64,000 nt of DNA, from the NCBI RefSeq assembly GCF_029945925.1, contig NZ_JAQSDN010000001.1, forward strand, positions 20,937 to 84,936. The letters are read 5' to 3'. A program made the translations under genes and the position numbers. The notes under the pieces are model-generated. The model had not been told where the DNA came from, made no database searches, and saw only the letters and a list, made by a program, of their open reading frames with translations. Below are positions 50,364 to 61,773 of this stretch, one piece after another. The number at the start of each line of letters is the position of its first letter. Position 1 is the stretch's first letter. The DNA comes from Polaromonas sp. Its GTDB lineage: Bacteria; Pseudomonadota; Gammaproteobacteria; Burkholderiales; Burkholderiaceae_C.

Positions 50364-50687
50364 ATGAGTGCCAAAGAAAATGCCGCCGTCGGACAGCTGT
50401 TTGAGCTGCTTGAATCGCGTTACGCCCTGCGCGTGTTGTGGGCGCTCAAAGACGGTCATCCGCAGACATTCCGGCTGCTGCAGGACAGCGTGGGCAGCAT
50501 CACGCCGAACACCCTGAACACCCGCATCAAGGAACTGCGCGCCGCCGGCCTGATGGGTCACGGCAACGACGGCTACATCGTCACCGCCCTCGGTGCCGAC
50601 CTGCTCAAACGCCTGAACGACGTGCAGGCCTTTGCCGCCAAATGGTCGGCCAGCCAGACCAAGGTCACGGCCGTCAAGAAGAAATAA
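50364..50687 (+). CDS. HxlR/winged-helix family transcriptional regulator
   Basis: The 107-residue protein starts at ATG 50364, with AGGAG nine bases upstream; earlier in-frame starts lack a site. The HxlR pattern is ELLESRYALRVLWALKDGHPQTFRLLQDSVGSITPNTLNTRIKELRAAGLM, about residues 11-61. The usual N-terminal HxlR cysteine is absent, so thiol sensing of that kind is unlikely. A lysine-rich tail ends the protein. Its target is unknown, and it stands alone before a terminator. Confidence 0.8.
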   Translation: MSAKENAAVGQLFELLESRYALRVLWALKDGHPQTFRLLQDSVGSITPNTLNTRIKELRAAGLMGHGNDGYIVTALGADLLKRLNDVQAFAAKWSASQTKVTAVKKK

Positions 50688-50704
50688 GGCGCTGCCGCCC
50701 CCAC

Positions 50705-50732
50705 AAAGACAGGCCCTGCGCCTGTCTTTTTA
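50705..50732 (+). terminator. Rho-independent terminator after the HxlR gene
   Basis: AAAGACAGGC and GCCTGTCTTT form a 10-bp stem with a CCTGC loop, followed by T residues. It lies 18 bases after the stop codon. Confidence 0.88.
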
Positions 50733-50769
50733 TTTGGGGCAGGCGCTTTCAGCGCCGGATTTCAGGCAT

Positions 50770-50825
50770 AAAATCGGGCTGCAGCCCTTTTACAGCTTGC
50801 GCAGCCAGCTATTTATTTGATAGCA
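50770..50825 (+). repeat. Dispersed intergenic repeat, copy 10
   Basis: This copy has AAATCGGGCTGCAGCCCTTT, TTGCGCAGCCAGCTAT and TTGATAGCA. The 3' part shows the clearest GCTAT/ATAGC hairpin of the family. It is upstream of the grpE promoter. Confidence 0.85.
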
Positions 50826-50880
50826 TCAACCAGCCGGCAGGTGGCGCCCACCCGCGCGGCACCAGGCTGCAAGTCCTTGT

Positions 50881-50908
50881 CTTGAAAAGGGCTTTGCTGC
50901 CCCAAACT
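50881..50908 (+). promoter_or_regulatory. Sigma32-type heat-shock promoter before grpE
   Basis: CTTGAAA (50881-50887), a 12-base spacer and CCCCAAACT (50900-50908) match the heat-shock consensus well. The start of grpE is 34 bases downstream. Confidence 0.75.
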
Positions 50909-50942
50909 GCCCTCTTGTCCTTATGAACAACTGCCTTCGACC

Positions 50943-51503
50943 ATGTCCGACCACAAACACCCCGAACAAAATCAAGACCTGAGTGGCGCACCCAGCCCGG
51001 AAGAGCTGGAAGCCGCCCAGGCCGCCAACGAGGCCGATGCACTGAGCGCGGCCCAGGCCGAACTGGCCGTGCTGCAGGCCAAAAACACCGAGCTGGCCGA
51101 CAACTTCCTGCGCGCCAAGGCCGAGGCTGAAAACGCCCGCCGCCGCGCCGATGACGAAATCGCCAAGGCGCGCAAGTTCGCCGTCGAGAGTTTTGCCGAA
51201 AGCCTGCTGCCGGTCACCGACAGCCTGGAAGCCGGGCTGCTGCAGCCGGACGCGACGGCAGCGCAAATCCGTGAAGGCACCGAAGCCACGCTCAAGCAGC
51301 TCAAGAGCGCGCTGGAACGCAACAAGGTGGTCGAGATCAACCCCGCCGCCAGCGACAAGTTCGATCCGCACCAGCACCAGGCCATCAGCATGGTGCCGGC
51401 CGACCAGGAAGCCAACACCGTGGTCAGCGTGCTGCAAAAAGGTTACCTGATCGCCGACCGGGTGTTGCGGCCCGCGCTGGTCACCGTGGCCGCGCCGAAA
51501 TAA
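50943..51503 (+). CDS. grpE: GrpE, nucleotide exchange factor of DnaK
   Basis: The 186-residue protein has an acidic, disordered start, then the long coiled-coil dimer helix ([34 protein letters not shown], about 40-73). The compact head follows, with [13 protein letters not shown] near 89-101, [21 protein letters not shown] near 139-159 and [18 protein letters not shown] near 163-180. It speeds ADP release from DnaK. It is first in the grpE-dnaK-dnaJ cluster and lies behind a heat-shock promoter. Confidence 0.96.
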   Translation: MSDHKHPEQNQDLSGAPSPEELEAAQAANEADALSAAQAELAVLQAKNTELADNFLRAKAEAENARRRADDEIAKARKFAVESFAESLLPVTDSLEAGLLQPDATAAQIREGTEATLKQLKSALERNKVVEINPAASDKFDPHQHQAISMVPADQEANTVVSVLQKGYLIADRVLRPALVTVAAPK

Positions 51504-51640
51504 ACACCGGCGAACGAGGGAGATGCACTTGAAACCAGAAAAGTTATCCACAAGTCATCAACATGGTCGCGTGACCACCGGCTGAAATCCTCGGCCACCC
51601 GTCTTCAAACAACTTAACCAAGAAAATCTAGGAGTAAATC

Positions 51641-53575
<1,935 letters not shown>

Positions 53576-53607
53576 TCCCCTTTTTGATGCACAGCCTCCG
53601 GGCAGCG

Positions 53608-53641
53608 AAGCGGAATCGGGGGCTTTCCCCGCATTCCGCTT
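53608..53641 (+). promoter_or_regulatory. Second stem-loop between dnaK and dnaJ
   Basis: AAGCGGAAT (53608-53616) pairs with ATTCCGCTT (53633-53641), with CGGGG/CCCCG inside. There is no T run. It may stabilise dnaK mRNA or tune dnaJ expression. Confidence 0.6.
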
Positions 53642-53688
53642 TGCCGCATCCGGGGCACAGGAATCCTTTCCACTGAACACGCAATTCC

Positions 53689-54837
53689 ATGGCTATCAAA
53701 AAAGACTACTACGACACGCTGGGCGTTCCGAAAAACGCCAGCGATGAAGACATCAAGAAAGCCTATCGCAAGCTGGCGATGAAGCACCACCCTGACCGCA
53801 ACCAGGGCAGCGCCAGCAAGGCCTCCGAGGAGAAATTCAAGGAAGCCAAGGAAGCCTACGAGATGCTTTCCGATGCGCAAAAACGCGCCGCCTACGACCA
53901 GTACGGCCACGCCGGCGTCGACCCGAACCGCGGCGGCGGTCCCGGTGCGGAAGGTTTTGGCGGCTTCGCCGAAGCCTTCGGCGACATTTTTGGCGATGTC
54001 TTCGGCGGCCAGCAAGGGGCACGCGGCGGCCAGCGCGGCGGCCGCCAGGTCTACCGCGGCGGCGACCTCAGCTACGCGATGGAAGTCACGCTGGAAGAAG
54101 CGGCCACCGGCAAGGACGCGCAGATCCGCATTCCGAGCTGGGACGACTGCAACACCTGCCACGGCACCGGCGCCAAACCCGGCACCAAGGTGGTCACCTG
54201 CACCACCTGCCACGGCCACGGCGTGGTGCAGATGCGCCAGGGCTTTTTCAGCGTGCAGCAGACCTGCCCGCAGTGCAAGGGCACCGGCAAGCTGATCCCC
54301 GAGCCCTGCGTCAGCTGCCACGGCGTCGGCAAGACCAAGACCACCAAAACCCTGGAAGTCAAGATTCCCGCCGGCATCGACGACGGCATGCGCATCCGCT
54401 CCACCGGCAACGGCGAGCCGGGCACCAACGGCGGCCCGCCGGGTGACCTCTACATCGAGATCCGCCTGAAGAAACACGACATCTTCGAGCGCGATGGGGA
54501 CGACCTGCACTGCGTGGTGCCCATCGGCATGGCGACGGCTGCCTTGGGCGGCGAGATCGAGGTGCCGACGCTGGCCGGCAAGGCCGCCATCGACATCCCC
54601 GAAGGCACGCAGACCGGCAAGCAGTTCCGCCTGCGCGGCAAGGGCATCAAGGGTGTGCGCTCCAGCTACCCCGGCGACCTGTACTGCCACATCACGGTGG
54701 AAACGCCGGTCAAGCTGACCGAGCACCAGCGCAAGCTGTTCAAGGAAATCGACGAGTCCCTGAAAAAGGGCGGCGCCAAACACTCGCCCACCGAAGAAAG
54801 CTGGACCGACAAGCTCAAGGGCTTTTTCAGCGCCTGA
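53689..54837 (+). CDS. dnaJ: DnaJ, Hsp40 co-chaperone
   Basis: The 382-residue type I DnaJ has the J domain with HPD (MKHHPDRNQ near 32-40), a Gly/Phe-rich linker (about 75-120) and four zinc-finger repeats: [24 protein letters not shown] and CVSCHGVG, about residues 154-212. A C-terminal client-binding domain follows. It stimulates DnaK ATPase and delivers clients. The linker is rich in [15 protein letters not shown]. It lies 113 bases after dnaK, across two hairpins. Confidence 0.97.
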   Translation: MAIKKDYYDTLGVPKNASDEDIKKAYRKLAMKHHPDRNQGSASKASEEKFKEAKEAYEMLSDAQKRAAYDQYGHAGVDPNRGGGPGAEGFGGFAEAFGDIFGDVFGGQQGARGGQRGGRQVYRGGDLSYAMEVTLEEAATGKDAQIRIPSWDDCNTCHGTGAKPGTKVVTCTTCHGHGVVQMRQGFFSVQQTCPQCKGTGKLIPEPCVSCHGVGKTKTTKTLEVKIPAGIDDGMRIRSTGNGEPGTNGGPPGDLYIEIRLKKHDIFERDGDDLHCVVPIGMATAALGGEIEVPTLAGKAAIDIPEGTQTGKQFRLRGKGIKGVRSSYPGDLYCHITVETPVKLTEHQRKLFKEIDESLKKGGAKHSPTEESWTDKLKGFFSA

Positions 54838-54853
54838 GGTCAGGCCGCAGGCC

Positions 54854-54907
54854 GCTATTGAAAATATAGCTGCCTGCGCCCGGCTGGCAAGGGCTGAGGC
54901 CACTTTT
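54854..54907 (-). repeat. Dispersed intergenic repeat, copy 11 (reverse orientation)
   Basis: Read on the minus strand it gives AGTGGCCTCAGCCCTTG, GCGCAGGCAGCTATATTTTC and AATAGC. It starts 17 bases after the dnaJ stop and is the only clear copy on this strand. Confidence 0.82.
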
Positions 54908-54932
54908 CATTCAAAAAAACGGTGCGGGGCAT

Positions 54933-54954
54933 GGCCGGGTGGCACCACCCGGCC
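54933..54954. terminator. Perfect inverted repeat downstream of dnaJ
   Basis: GGCCGGGTGG and CCACCCGGCC form 10-bp arms around CA. A T5 stretch follows only 16 bases later, so it is an uncertain terminator. Confidence 0.5.
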
Positions 54955-54997
54955 GCCGGCCACCGCAATTTTTCTCCATATAAAACACCGGCGCAGG

Positions 54998-55015
54998 CGG
55001 GTCATGCATGACCCG
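54998..55015. promoter_or_regulatory. 18-bp palindrome upstream of frmA, possible operator
   Basis: CGGGTCATGCATGACCCG is a perfect palindrome about 75 bases before the frmA start. No regulator gene lies nearby. Confidence 0.45.
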
Positions 55016-55088
55016 GCCTGCGATTGCGCGGGCGCTGGCATATAGTGCCTTCTTCCCCTCTTTTTCTCCCCTCCTACCCACAAGCCCC

Positions 55089-56195
<1,107 letters not shown>

Positions 56196-56206
56196 ACGGC
56201 CTTCCC

Positions 56207-57121
56207 ATGGACAGCCTCCAGCCGCTTCGCCACATCACCGCCGGTGTGCTGGACGTGGCCCTGTACGAGACCGGGCCGGCGGACGGCCCGCCCGTGTTCC
56301 TGATGCACGGTTTTCCCTACGACATGCACGCCTACGCCGAGGTGGCGCCCCTGCTGGCGGCACAAGGCTGCAGGGTGTACGTGCCTTCCCTGCGCGGTTA
56401 TGGCGCCACGCGTTTTCTCAGCGACGCCACGCCGCGATCGGGCGAGCAGGCGGCCCTGGGCGCCGACCTGCTGGCGCTTCTGGATGCGCTGGCCGTGCCT
56501 CGCGCCGTGCTCGCGGGTTACGACTGGGGTGGCCGCGCGGCCTGCGTGGTCGCCGCCCTCTGGCCGGAACGCTGCGCCGGCCTGGTGTCGCTGAACAGCT
56601 ACAACATCCAGAACATCGCCAAGGCCATGGTGCCGGACACGCCGGACAACGAGCACAGTCTCTGGTACCAGTATTACTTTCACAGCGAGCGTGGCCGTGC
56701 GGGCCTGGCGGCCGACCGGCGCGCCTTCTGCCGGCTGCTCTGGAAGCTCTGGTCGCCGACCTGGGCCTTTGATGATGCCACCTTCGAGCGCAGCGCCGCC
56801 GCCTTCGACAACCCGGACTTTGTGGAGGTCGTGATCCACTCCTACCGCCATCGCTTCGGCCTGGTGGCCGGTGACCCCGCGCTGGCCGACATCGAGAGCC
56901 GCCTGGCGGCGCAGCCAGCCATCACCGTGCCCAGCATCACCTTCGACGGCAGCGATGACGGGGTGCGCCCACCCGCTGCCGCCGCACAACACGCGCGCCT
57001 GTTCACCGGGCCGCGTTCACACCGCATCGTGCCCGGCGCCGGCCACAACCTGCCGCAGGAAAAGCCGCAGGTGTTTGCCGACGCCGTGCTTGAACTCGTG
57101 CAGCAGCGACTCCAGACATGA
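56207..57121 (+). CDS. Alpha/beta hydrolase, epoxide hydrolase/dehalogenase-like
   Basis: The 304-residue protein starts at ATG 56207. The oxyanion motif LMHGFPYDMHAYA, the elbow LAGYDWGGRAA with an Asp in the nucleophile position, and the final His in PGAGHNLPQEKP match Asp-nucleophile hydrolases (epoxide hydrolases, haloalkane or fluoroacetate dehalogenases). It sits between frmA and fghA, 11 bases after the first and overlapping the second as ATGA. It is therefore in the formaldehyde operon, although no role there is established. Confidence 0.82.
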   Translation: MDSLQPLRHITAGVLDVALYETGPADGPPVFLMHGFPYDMHAYAEVAPLLAAQGCRVYVPSLRGYGATRFLSDATPRSGEQAALGADLLALLDALAVPRAVLAGYDWGGRAACVVAALWPERCAGLVSLNSYNIQNIAKAMVPDTPDNEHSLWYQYYFHSERGRAGLAADRRAFCRLLWKLWSPTWAFDDATFERSAAAFDNPDFVEVVIHSYRHRFGLVAGDPALADIESRLAAQPAITVPSITFDGSDDGVRPPAAAAQHARLFTGPRSHRIVPGAGHNLPQEKPQVFADAVLELVQQRLQT

Positions 57122-57987
57122 ACACAAACCCCGAACTCCTCAGTGAACACGCCTGCTTCGGCGGTGTGCAGCGTTTTTATCGGCACGCCTCCAGCACCAT
57201 CGGCCTGCCGATGAAGTTTTCGGTCTTCCTGCCGCCGCAGAGCGCGATAGACGCCGCCGGCGGCTCGGTGCCCGCGCTGGTCTACCTGGCGGGACTGACC
57301 TGCAACGAGGAAACCTTCATGGTCAAGGCCGGCGCGCAGCGCCTGGCCGCCAGCCTCGGCCTGGCGCTGATCGCGCCCGACACCAGCCCGCGCGGCGCCA
57401 ACCTTCCCGGCGAAGCCGAGAGCTGGGACTTCGGCGTCGGCGCCGGTTTTTACCTCGATGCCACGCAGACACCGTGGTCGCAGCACTACCGCATGGAAAG
57501 CTACATCACCGGCGAGCTGCTGCCGCTGCTGACCGGCACCCTGCCCCTGAACGCCAGCCGCATCGGCATCTTCGGCCATTCGATGGGCGGCCACGGCGCA
57601 CTCACGCTGGCGCTGCGCCACCCCGGCCTGTTCAAGTCGGTCTCGGCGTTTGCGCCGATCTGCGCGCCCAGCCAGTGCCCCTGGGGCCACAAGGCCTTCA
57701 CCGGCTACCTGGGCACCGCCACCGCCACCTGGTCGGCCCACGACGCCACGGCCCTGATGGCCGCGCTGCACACCGCGCCCTACCCGGGCGGCATCCTGAT
57801 CGACCAGGGCCTGGCCGACAAATTCCTCGCGCAGCAACTGCACCCGCAATTGTTCGAAGCCGCTTGCGCCCAGGCCGGCCAGGCCTTGCAGCTACGCCGG
57901 CACGCGGGCTACGACCATGGCTATTACTTCATCGCCACCTTCATGGCCGACCACCTGGATCACCACGCCCGTCAGCTGTCGGAATGA
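57118..57987 (+). CDS. fghA: S-formylglutathione hydrolase
   Basis: The 289-residue esterase-D family enzyme has LVYLAGLTCNEETFMVKAGAQR near 54-75, the nucleophile S155 in IFGHSMGGHGAL, the Asp region GGILIDQGLADKFL near 223-236 and His in AGYDHGYYFIATF near 263-275. It hydrolyses S-formylglutathione to formate and glutathione and completes formaldehyde detoxification with FrmA. Motif and length match bacterial FghA/FrmB. Confidence 0.95.
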   Translation: MNTNPELLSEHACFGGVQRFYRHASSTIGLPMKFSVFLPPQSAIDAAGGSVPALVYLAGLTCNEETFMVKAGAQRLAASLGLALIAPDTSPRGANLPGEAESWDFGVGAGFYLDATQTPWSQHYRMESYITGELLPLLTGTLPLNASRIGIFGHSMGGHGALTLALRHPGLFKSVSAFAPICAPSQCPWGHKAFTGYLGTATATWSAHDATALMAALHTAPYPGGILIDQGLADKFLAQQLHPQLFEAACAQAGQALQLRRHAGYDHGYYFIATFMADHLDHHARQLSE

Positions 57988-58705
57988 GAGCGCGCCCGGG
58001 CAAAACTCCATTCAACTCCTGCGCGGTATGTCACCGATTCAAAAAATGCTGCTTTTACCTGGTGCCGGCGAATTGAACTGACTCAGGTCCAGCTCGATGG
58101 CTGGCGGTCAAAGCCCAGGACGCGAGGTCACAAACAAGGTGCAGGGGGACTGCCTGCACAACCGTCCTGCGCAGACTTCATTTGTTCTGCCGGTCCATGC
58201 CGTTGATCAACACAGGGCGACGTGATGCGCCTGACGGTGTTGACATGCCGTCGTCCGCGATTCCCATCGCTCCGCAATCAATGCAGTTGCGGCAACCTGA
58301 CCGGGTAAATACGAGCCCTGTTGATCGGCTTATGCGTCCTGGTGTACAGACTTGAAGCAGCCTCCCTGTGAGGATGACCGGTCGCAGCCAACGACACGTG
58401 GTTTTGGCGTCTCGTGCCTGGGATCCCGTATAGCGGTCCGACAAACGCCACCACCCCGCACGATGACCCGCTTCTTTATCGCCAGCAGCCATGTTCACAT
58501 CGACTAAAGCCCTGATCCGGCTGCCGATATGACCCCATTTCTCTCCCCCTACGCACCGAACTTTTAGGAGAAGATCCTTCCTGACCCGTGTTGATATTTG
58601 GGAGGCAGCTACATTTTCAGGAGCACTCTGCGTGGACCGGTTACAAAGACTAAACTGCAACCATTGAAGCGAGCACAAGATATTTAGCCGGAACAAGAGA
58701 CGATC
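57988..58705. other. 718-base stretch without a recognisable gene
   Basis: I find no convincing ORF, RNA gene or IS. A minus-strand ORF at 58178-58741 has a composition unlike a folded protein and no recognisable motif. A weak repeat-like block lies near 58571-58625. The stretch may be decayed coding DNA plus the promoter of cheB. Confidence 0.5.
58571..58625 (+). repeat. Possible degenerate copy of the dispersed repeat
   Basis: GGAGGCAGCTACATTTTCAG followed by GAGCA resembles the 3' half of the family core; the 5' half is poorly matched. Confidence 0.35.
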
Positions 58706-59431
58706 ATGACCGAAGGAAAAGAACACAAAAGCAAAGGTCAAACGGAGTCAGCGCCAGTTGACGCTGAGGGCAGTGACGCGCAAAACACGTCCGGCACCGG
58801 CTTCACCAGCTTTCCGATTGTGGGGATAGGCGCGTCGGCGGGCGGGCTGGCCGCGTTTGAGGCCTTCTTTTCCGGCATGCCTCCAGATGCCGACCCCGGG
58901 ATGGCCTTTGTGCTGGTGCAGCATCTGGCGCCAGACCATAGCAGCATCCTCGCTGAACTTGTCCAGCGCACCACCCGCATGAAGGTCATGGAGGTTGTGG
59001 ACGGCATGGCCGTGCAGGTGAACTGTGCCTACATCATTCCGCCCAACCGTGACATGGCGTTTTTAAACGGCACACTCCAGTTGCTTGAGCCTTCAGCGCC
59101 GCGCGGCCACCGGTTGCCGATTGACTTTTTGTTTCGCTCACTGGCGCAGGACCAGCGCGAACGGGCGATTGGTATCGTGCTCTCCGGCACTGGCAGCGAC
59201 GGCACCCTGGGCGTGCGGGCCATCAAGGGCGAAGGTGGCATGGTCATGGTACAAAACCCCGACTCCTGCGAGTTTGACGGCATGCCGCGCAGCGCCGTGG
59301 CCACCGGCATGGTGGACTACGAGCTCCCGCCGGCCGAGATGCCGGCCAAGCTCATGGCTTATGTGGCCCAAGCCTTTGGCAGCCCCCCCGGCCTGCCACC
59401 GACACGGCACCTGTCAACGAAAACGCGTTGA
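58706..59431 (+). CDS. CheB-type methylesterase domain protein (frameshift-separated from cheR)
   Basis: The 241-residue protein has a disordered 35-residue start and then a CheB methylesterase catalytic domain: S44 (IGASAGG), H73 (LVQHLAPDH) and D165 (LSGTGSDGTLG). There is no receiver domain. In many bacteria this domain is the first part of a CheB-CheR-PAS fusion. Here the frame ends in a non-family tail (GLPPTRHLSTKTR) just after seven C (59383-59389). In the CheR frame the same DNA reads PVNENALKKIF, the normal fusion linker. It could be a split gene, a slippage site or a sequence error. Confidence 0.82.
   Translation: MTEGKEHKSKGQTESAPVDAEGSDAQNTSGTGFTSFPIVGIGASAGGLAAFEAFFSGMPPDADPGMAFVLVQHLAPDHSSILAELVQRTTRMKVMEVVDGMAVQVNCAYIIPPNRDMAFLNGTLQLLEPSAPRGHRLPIDFLFRSLAQDQRERAIGIVLSGTGSDGTLGVRAIKGEGGMVMVQNPDSCEFDGMPRSAVATGMVDYELPPAEMPAKLMAYVAQAFGSPPGLPPTRHLSTKTR
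59383..59389 (+). promoter_or_regulatory. In-frame C CCC CCC slippery heptamer at the cheB/cheR junction
   Basis: The zero-frame codons are AGC CCC CCC GGC, so the seven C form a heptamer in the phase needed for -1 slippage. A -1 shift reads PPRPATDTAPVNENALKK into CheR. The zero frame stops 40 bases later. Confidence 0.55.
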
Positions 59432-61773
59432 AAAAAATCTTCATCCTGCTGCGGACCCAGACCGGCCACGATTTTTCCCAGTACAAGACCAGCACGATCT
59501 ACCGCAGAATAGAGCGGCGCATGGCCGTTCATCAGGTCGATGTCATTGACAGTTATGTCAAGTTTCTGCAACAGACGCCCGTAGAGGTCGAAGCATTGTT
59601 TCGCGATCTGCTGATCGGCGTGACCAATTTTTTCCGCGACCCGGAAGCCTTTGAGGTGCTTGAAAAGCAGGTCATCCCGAAACTTTTTGATGGCAAGCCC
59701 GCGGGCGCCGTGGTTCGCGCCTGGTCTGCCGGGTGCTCCACCGGCGAAGAGGCTTATTCCATTGCCATCCTGCTGCAAGAACGCCTGGAACTGCTCCGGC
59801 AAAGCTTCAAGGTGCAGGTCTTCGCCACCGACATTGACAGCCGCGCCATTGCCACGGCCAGAGCTGGCATCTATCCTGCCAGCATTGTTGATGACATTTC
59901 ACCGGAGCGATTGGCTCGCTTTTTTACCGTCGAGCCCGATGGCAGCGCTTACCGCGTGCACAAAAGCATTCGCGACATGCTGGTTTTTTCCGAGCATGAT
60001 TTGATCAAAGACCCGCCGTTTTCAAAACTGGACCTGATCAGTTGCCGCAATCTCATGATTTACATGAGCACAGACCTGCAAAAGAAGCTGATTGCCCTTT
60101 TTCACTACGCCTTGATGCCGGGTGGCATGCTTTTTCTGGGCACGTCGGAAACCGTCGGTGAATTTGGCGAACTGTTTGCCGTGCTGGATCGCAAGTCCAA
60201 GGCCTACCAGCGCAAAGAGGATTTTCAGGGCGAGAAGCGCGCAGCGCTGGGTCGCTTTCTGTCGCACCGGCCGACCGCGACAGCCAGGGAGGTCGCGCAG
60301 CCGCTGACGGCTGGACAAGCAGTGCCCGCAGCGAAGCTGTCCTTGCGTCAATTGACCGAGCAAACCCTCTTGCAGCAGGTCACCCCGACCGGCGCACTCG
60401 TCAATGGCCAAGGGGACATCCTTTACCTGCACGGCCGTACCGGCATGTTCCTCGAGCCGGCCCCAGGCGATGCGGGCATCAACAACATTCTGAAAATGGC
60501 GCGTGAAGGGCTGCGACGCGATTTGACCACGGCCCTGCACAAAGCGGCGAACAGCAAAGAGCGCGTGCATGCCCAGGGCCTGCGAGTCAAAACCAACGGC
60601 CATTTCTCGCAGGTCAACCTCACCGTCTGCCCGGTGGTGCATGGGTTGGCCGCTGCGTTGGAGTCGCCCCTGTTCGTGGTCATCCTGGAAGAAGCACCTG
60701 CAGTTGAAGCGCACGCAGGGCCAATCGTCGCCAGCCAGGAGGGCCGCAGCCTGGATGTCAGCGCGCAGATTGCGGAGCTCAATGAAGAGCTGCAGGCCAA
60801 AGAAGAGCACCTTCATTCCGCCAACGAGGCGCTGGAAACGTCCAACGAAGAACTCAAATCTTCCAACGAAGAAATGCAGTCGATGAACGAGGAGTTGCAG
60901 TCCACCAACGAGGAGCTTGAGACCTCCAAGGAAGAGCTGCAATCCATCAACGAAGAGCTGGCCACCGTCAACACCGAGCTGCAAACGAAGGTAACGGACC
61001 TGTCGCGGGCCAACAATGACATGAACAATCTGCTGGCGGGCACCGGCATTGCCACCGTCTTTGTAGACCTTGACCTACGCATCCTGCGTTTTACCCCCCC
61101 GGCTACGCTCATCATCAACCTGATCCGGAGTGACGTGGGCAGGCCTGTGGGCCATATTGTTTCCAACCTGGTCGGCTACGACCGCCTAGTGGCAGACGTG
61201 CAAACAGTGCTGAAAACACTGATCCCCAAAGAGGTCGATGTTCTGACTGAGGAAGGCAAGTCCTACACCTTGCGCATCCTGCCCTACCGCACGCTGGAGA
61301 ACGTGATCGAGGGCGCGGTGATTACCTTTGTCGAAATCACCGAGATTGTCCGAACGCGCGAAGCGCTGCGAAAAGCCAACGAGCTGCTGCGTCTGGCCGT
61401 GGTGGTGCGGGATGCGTTTGACGCCATCACCGTGCAGGACCTCGATGGCCGCATCCTTGCCTGGAACCCCGGCGCGGTTCGTATGTATGGCTGGACCGAG
61501 CTGGAGGCGCTGAAGATGAACGTGCGCGACCGGATTCCGGCAGCGCTGCAGGAACAAGCCCTGGCCAGCGTGCGCCAGCTCAGCCAGGCGGAGACGCTGG
61601 AGCCCTGCCAAACCCAAAGGATAGCCAAAGACGGCAGCATCAAGGCGGTATCGCTGACCTCCACCGCCTTGGTGAACGAGTCGGGTCATATGTATGCCAT
61701 TGCCACCACGGAGCGGACAAAACAGCCAAAAACCGGTTCAAACACGGAGTTGCGCGATGAAAGCGCCGGATAA
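59428..61773 (+). CDS. CheR methyltransferase with coiled coil and PAS domains
   Basis: The 781-residue frame starts at TTG 59428, overlapping the cheB stop as TTGA. Residues 1-55 are the CheR N-terminal helices, and 60-255 the SAM methyltransferase (VRAWSAGCSTGEEAYSIAI near 93-111, DLISCRNLMIYM near 201-212). Around 445-530 lies a long coiled coil rich in SNEELQS-type heptads. Two PAS domains follow (about 530-640 and 650-765; DAITVQDLDGRILAWNPGAVRMYGWTE). There is no kinase domain; the next gene supplies one. TTG is a weak start, which supports expression by frameshift fusion instead. Confidence 0.85.
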   Translation: MKKIFILLRTQTGHDFSQYKTSTIYRRIERRMAVHQVDVIDSYVKFLQQTPVEVEALFRDLLIGVTNFFRDPEAFEVLEKQVIPKLFDGKPAGAVVRAWSAGCSTGEEAYSIAILLQERLELLRQSFKVQVFATDIDSRAIATARAGIYPASIVDDISPERLARFFTVEPDGSAYRVHKSIRDMLVFSEHDLIKDPPFSKLDLISCRNLMIYMSTDLQKKLIALFHYALMPGGMLFLGTSETVGEFGELFAVLDRKSKAYQRKEDFQGEKRAALGRFLSHRPTATAREVAQPLTAGQAVPAAKLSLRQLTEQTLLQQVTPTGALVNGQGDILYLHGRTGMFLEPAPGDAGINNILKMAREGLRRDLTTALHKAANSKERVHAQGLRVKTNGHFSQVNLTVCPVVHGLAAALESPLFVVILEEAPAVEAHAGPIVASQEGRSLDVSAQIAELNEELQAKEEHLHSANEALETSNEELKSSNEEMQSMNEELQSTNEELETSKEELQSINEELATVNTELQTKVTDLSRANNDMNNLLAGTGIATVFVDLDLRILRFTPPATLIINLIRSDVGRPVGHIVSNLVGYDRLVADVQTVLKTLIPKEVDVLTEEGKSYTLRILPYRTLENVIEGAVITFVEITEIVRTREALRKANELLRLAVVVRDAFDAITVQDLDGRILAWNPGAVRMYGWTELEALKMNVRDRIPAALQEQALASVRQLSQAETLEPCQTQRIAKDGSIKAVSLTSTALVNESGHMYAIATTERTKQPKTGSNTELRDESAG

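Noticed and set aside
51528..51560. Possible second heat-shock promoter before dnaK
   Set aside because: CTTGAAA is present at 51528, but no CCCCAT-like -10 lies at a suitable distance.
57988..58705. Search for a tRNA or other structural RNA gene in the long gap
   Set aside because: No cloverleaf with a TTCGA-type arm or terminal CCA context could be recognised.
58178..58741. 187-residue minus-strand ORF before cheB
   Set aside because: Overlaps the start of cheB, has no good start signal and no family features; kept only as part of an unassigned stretch.
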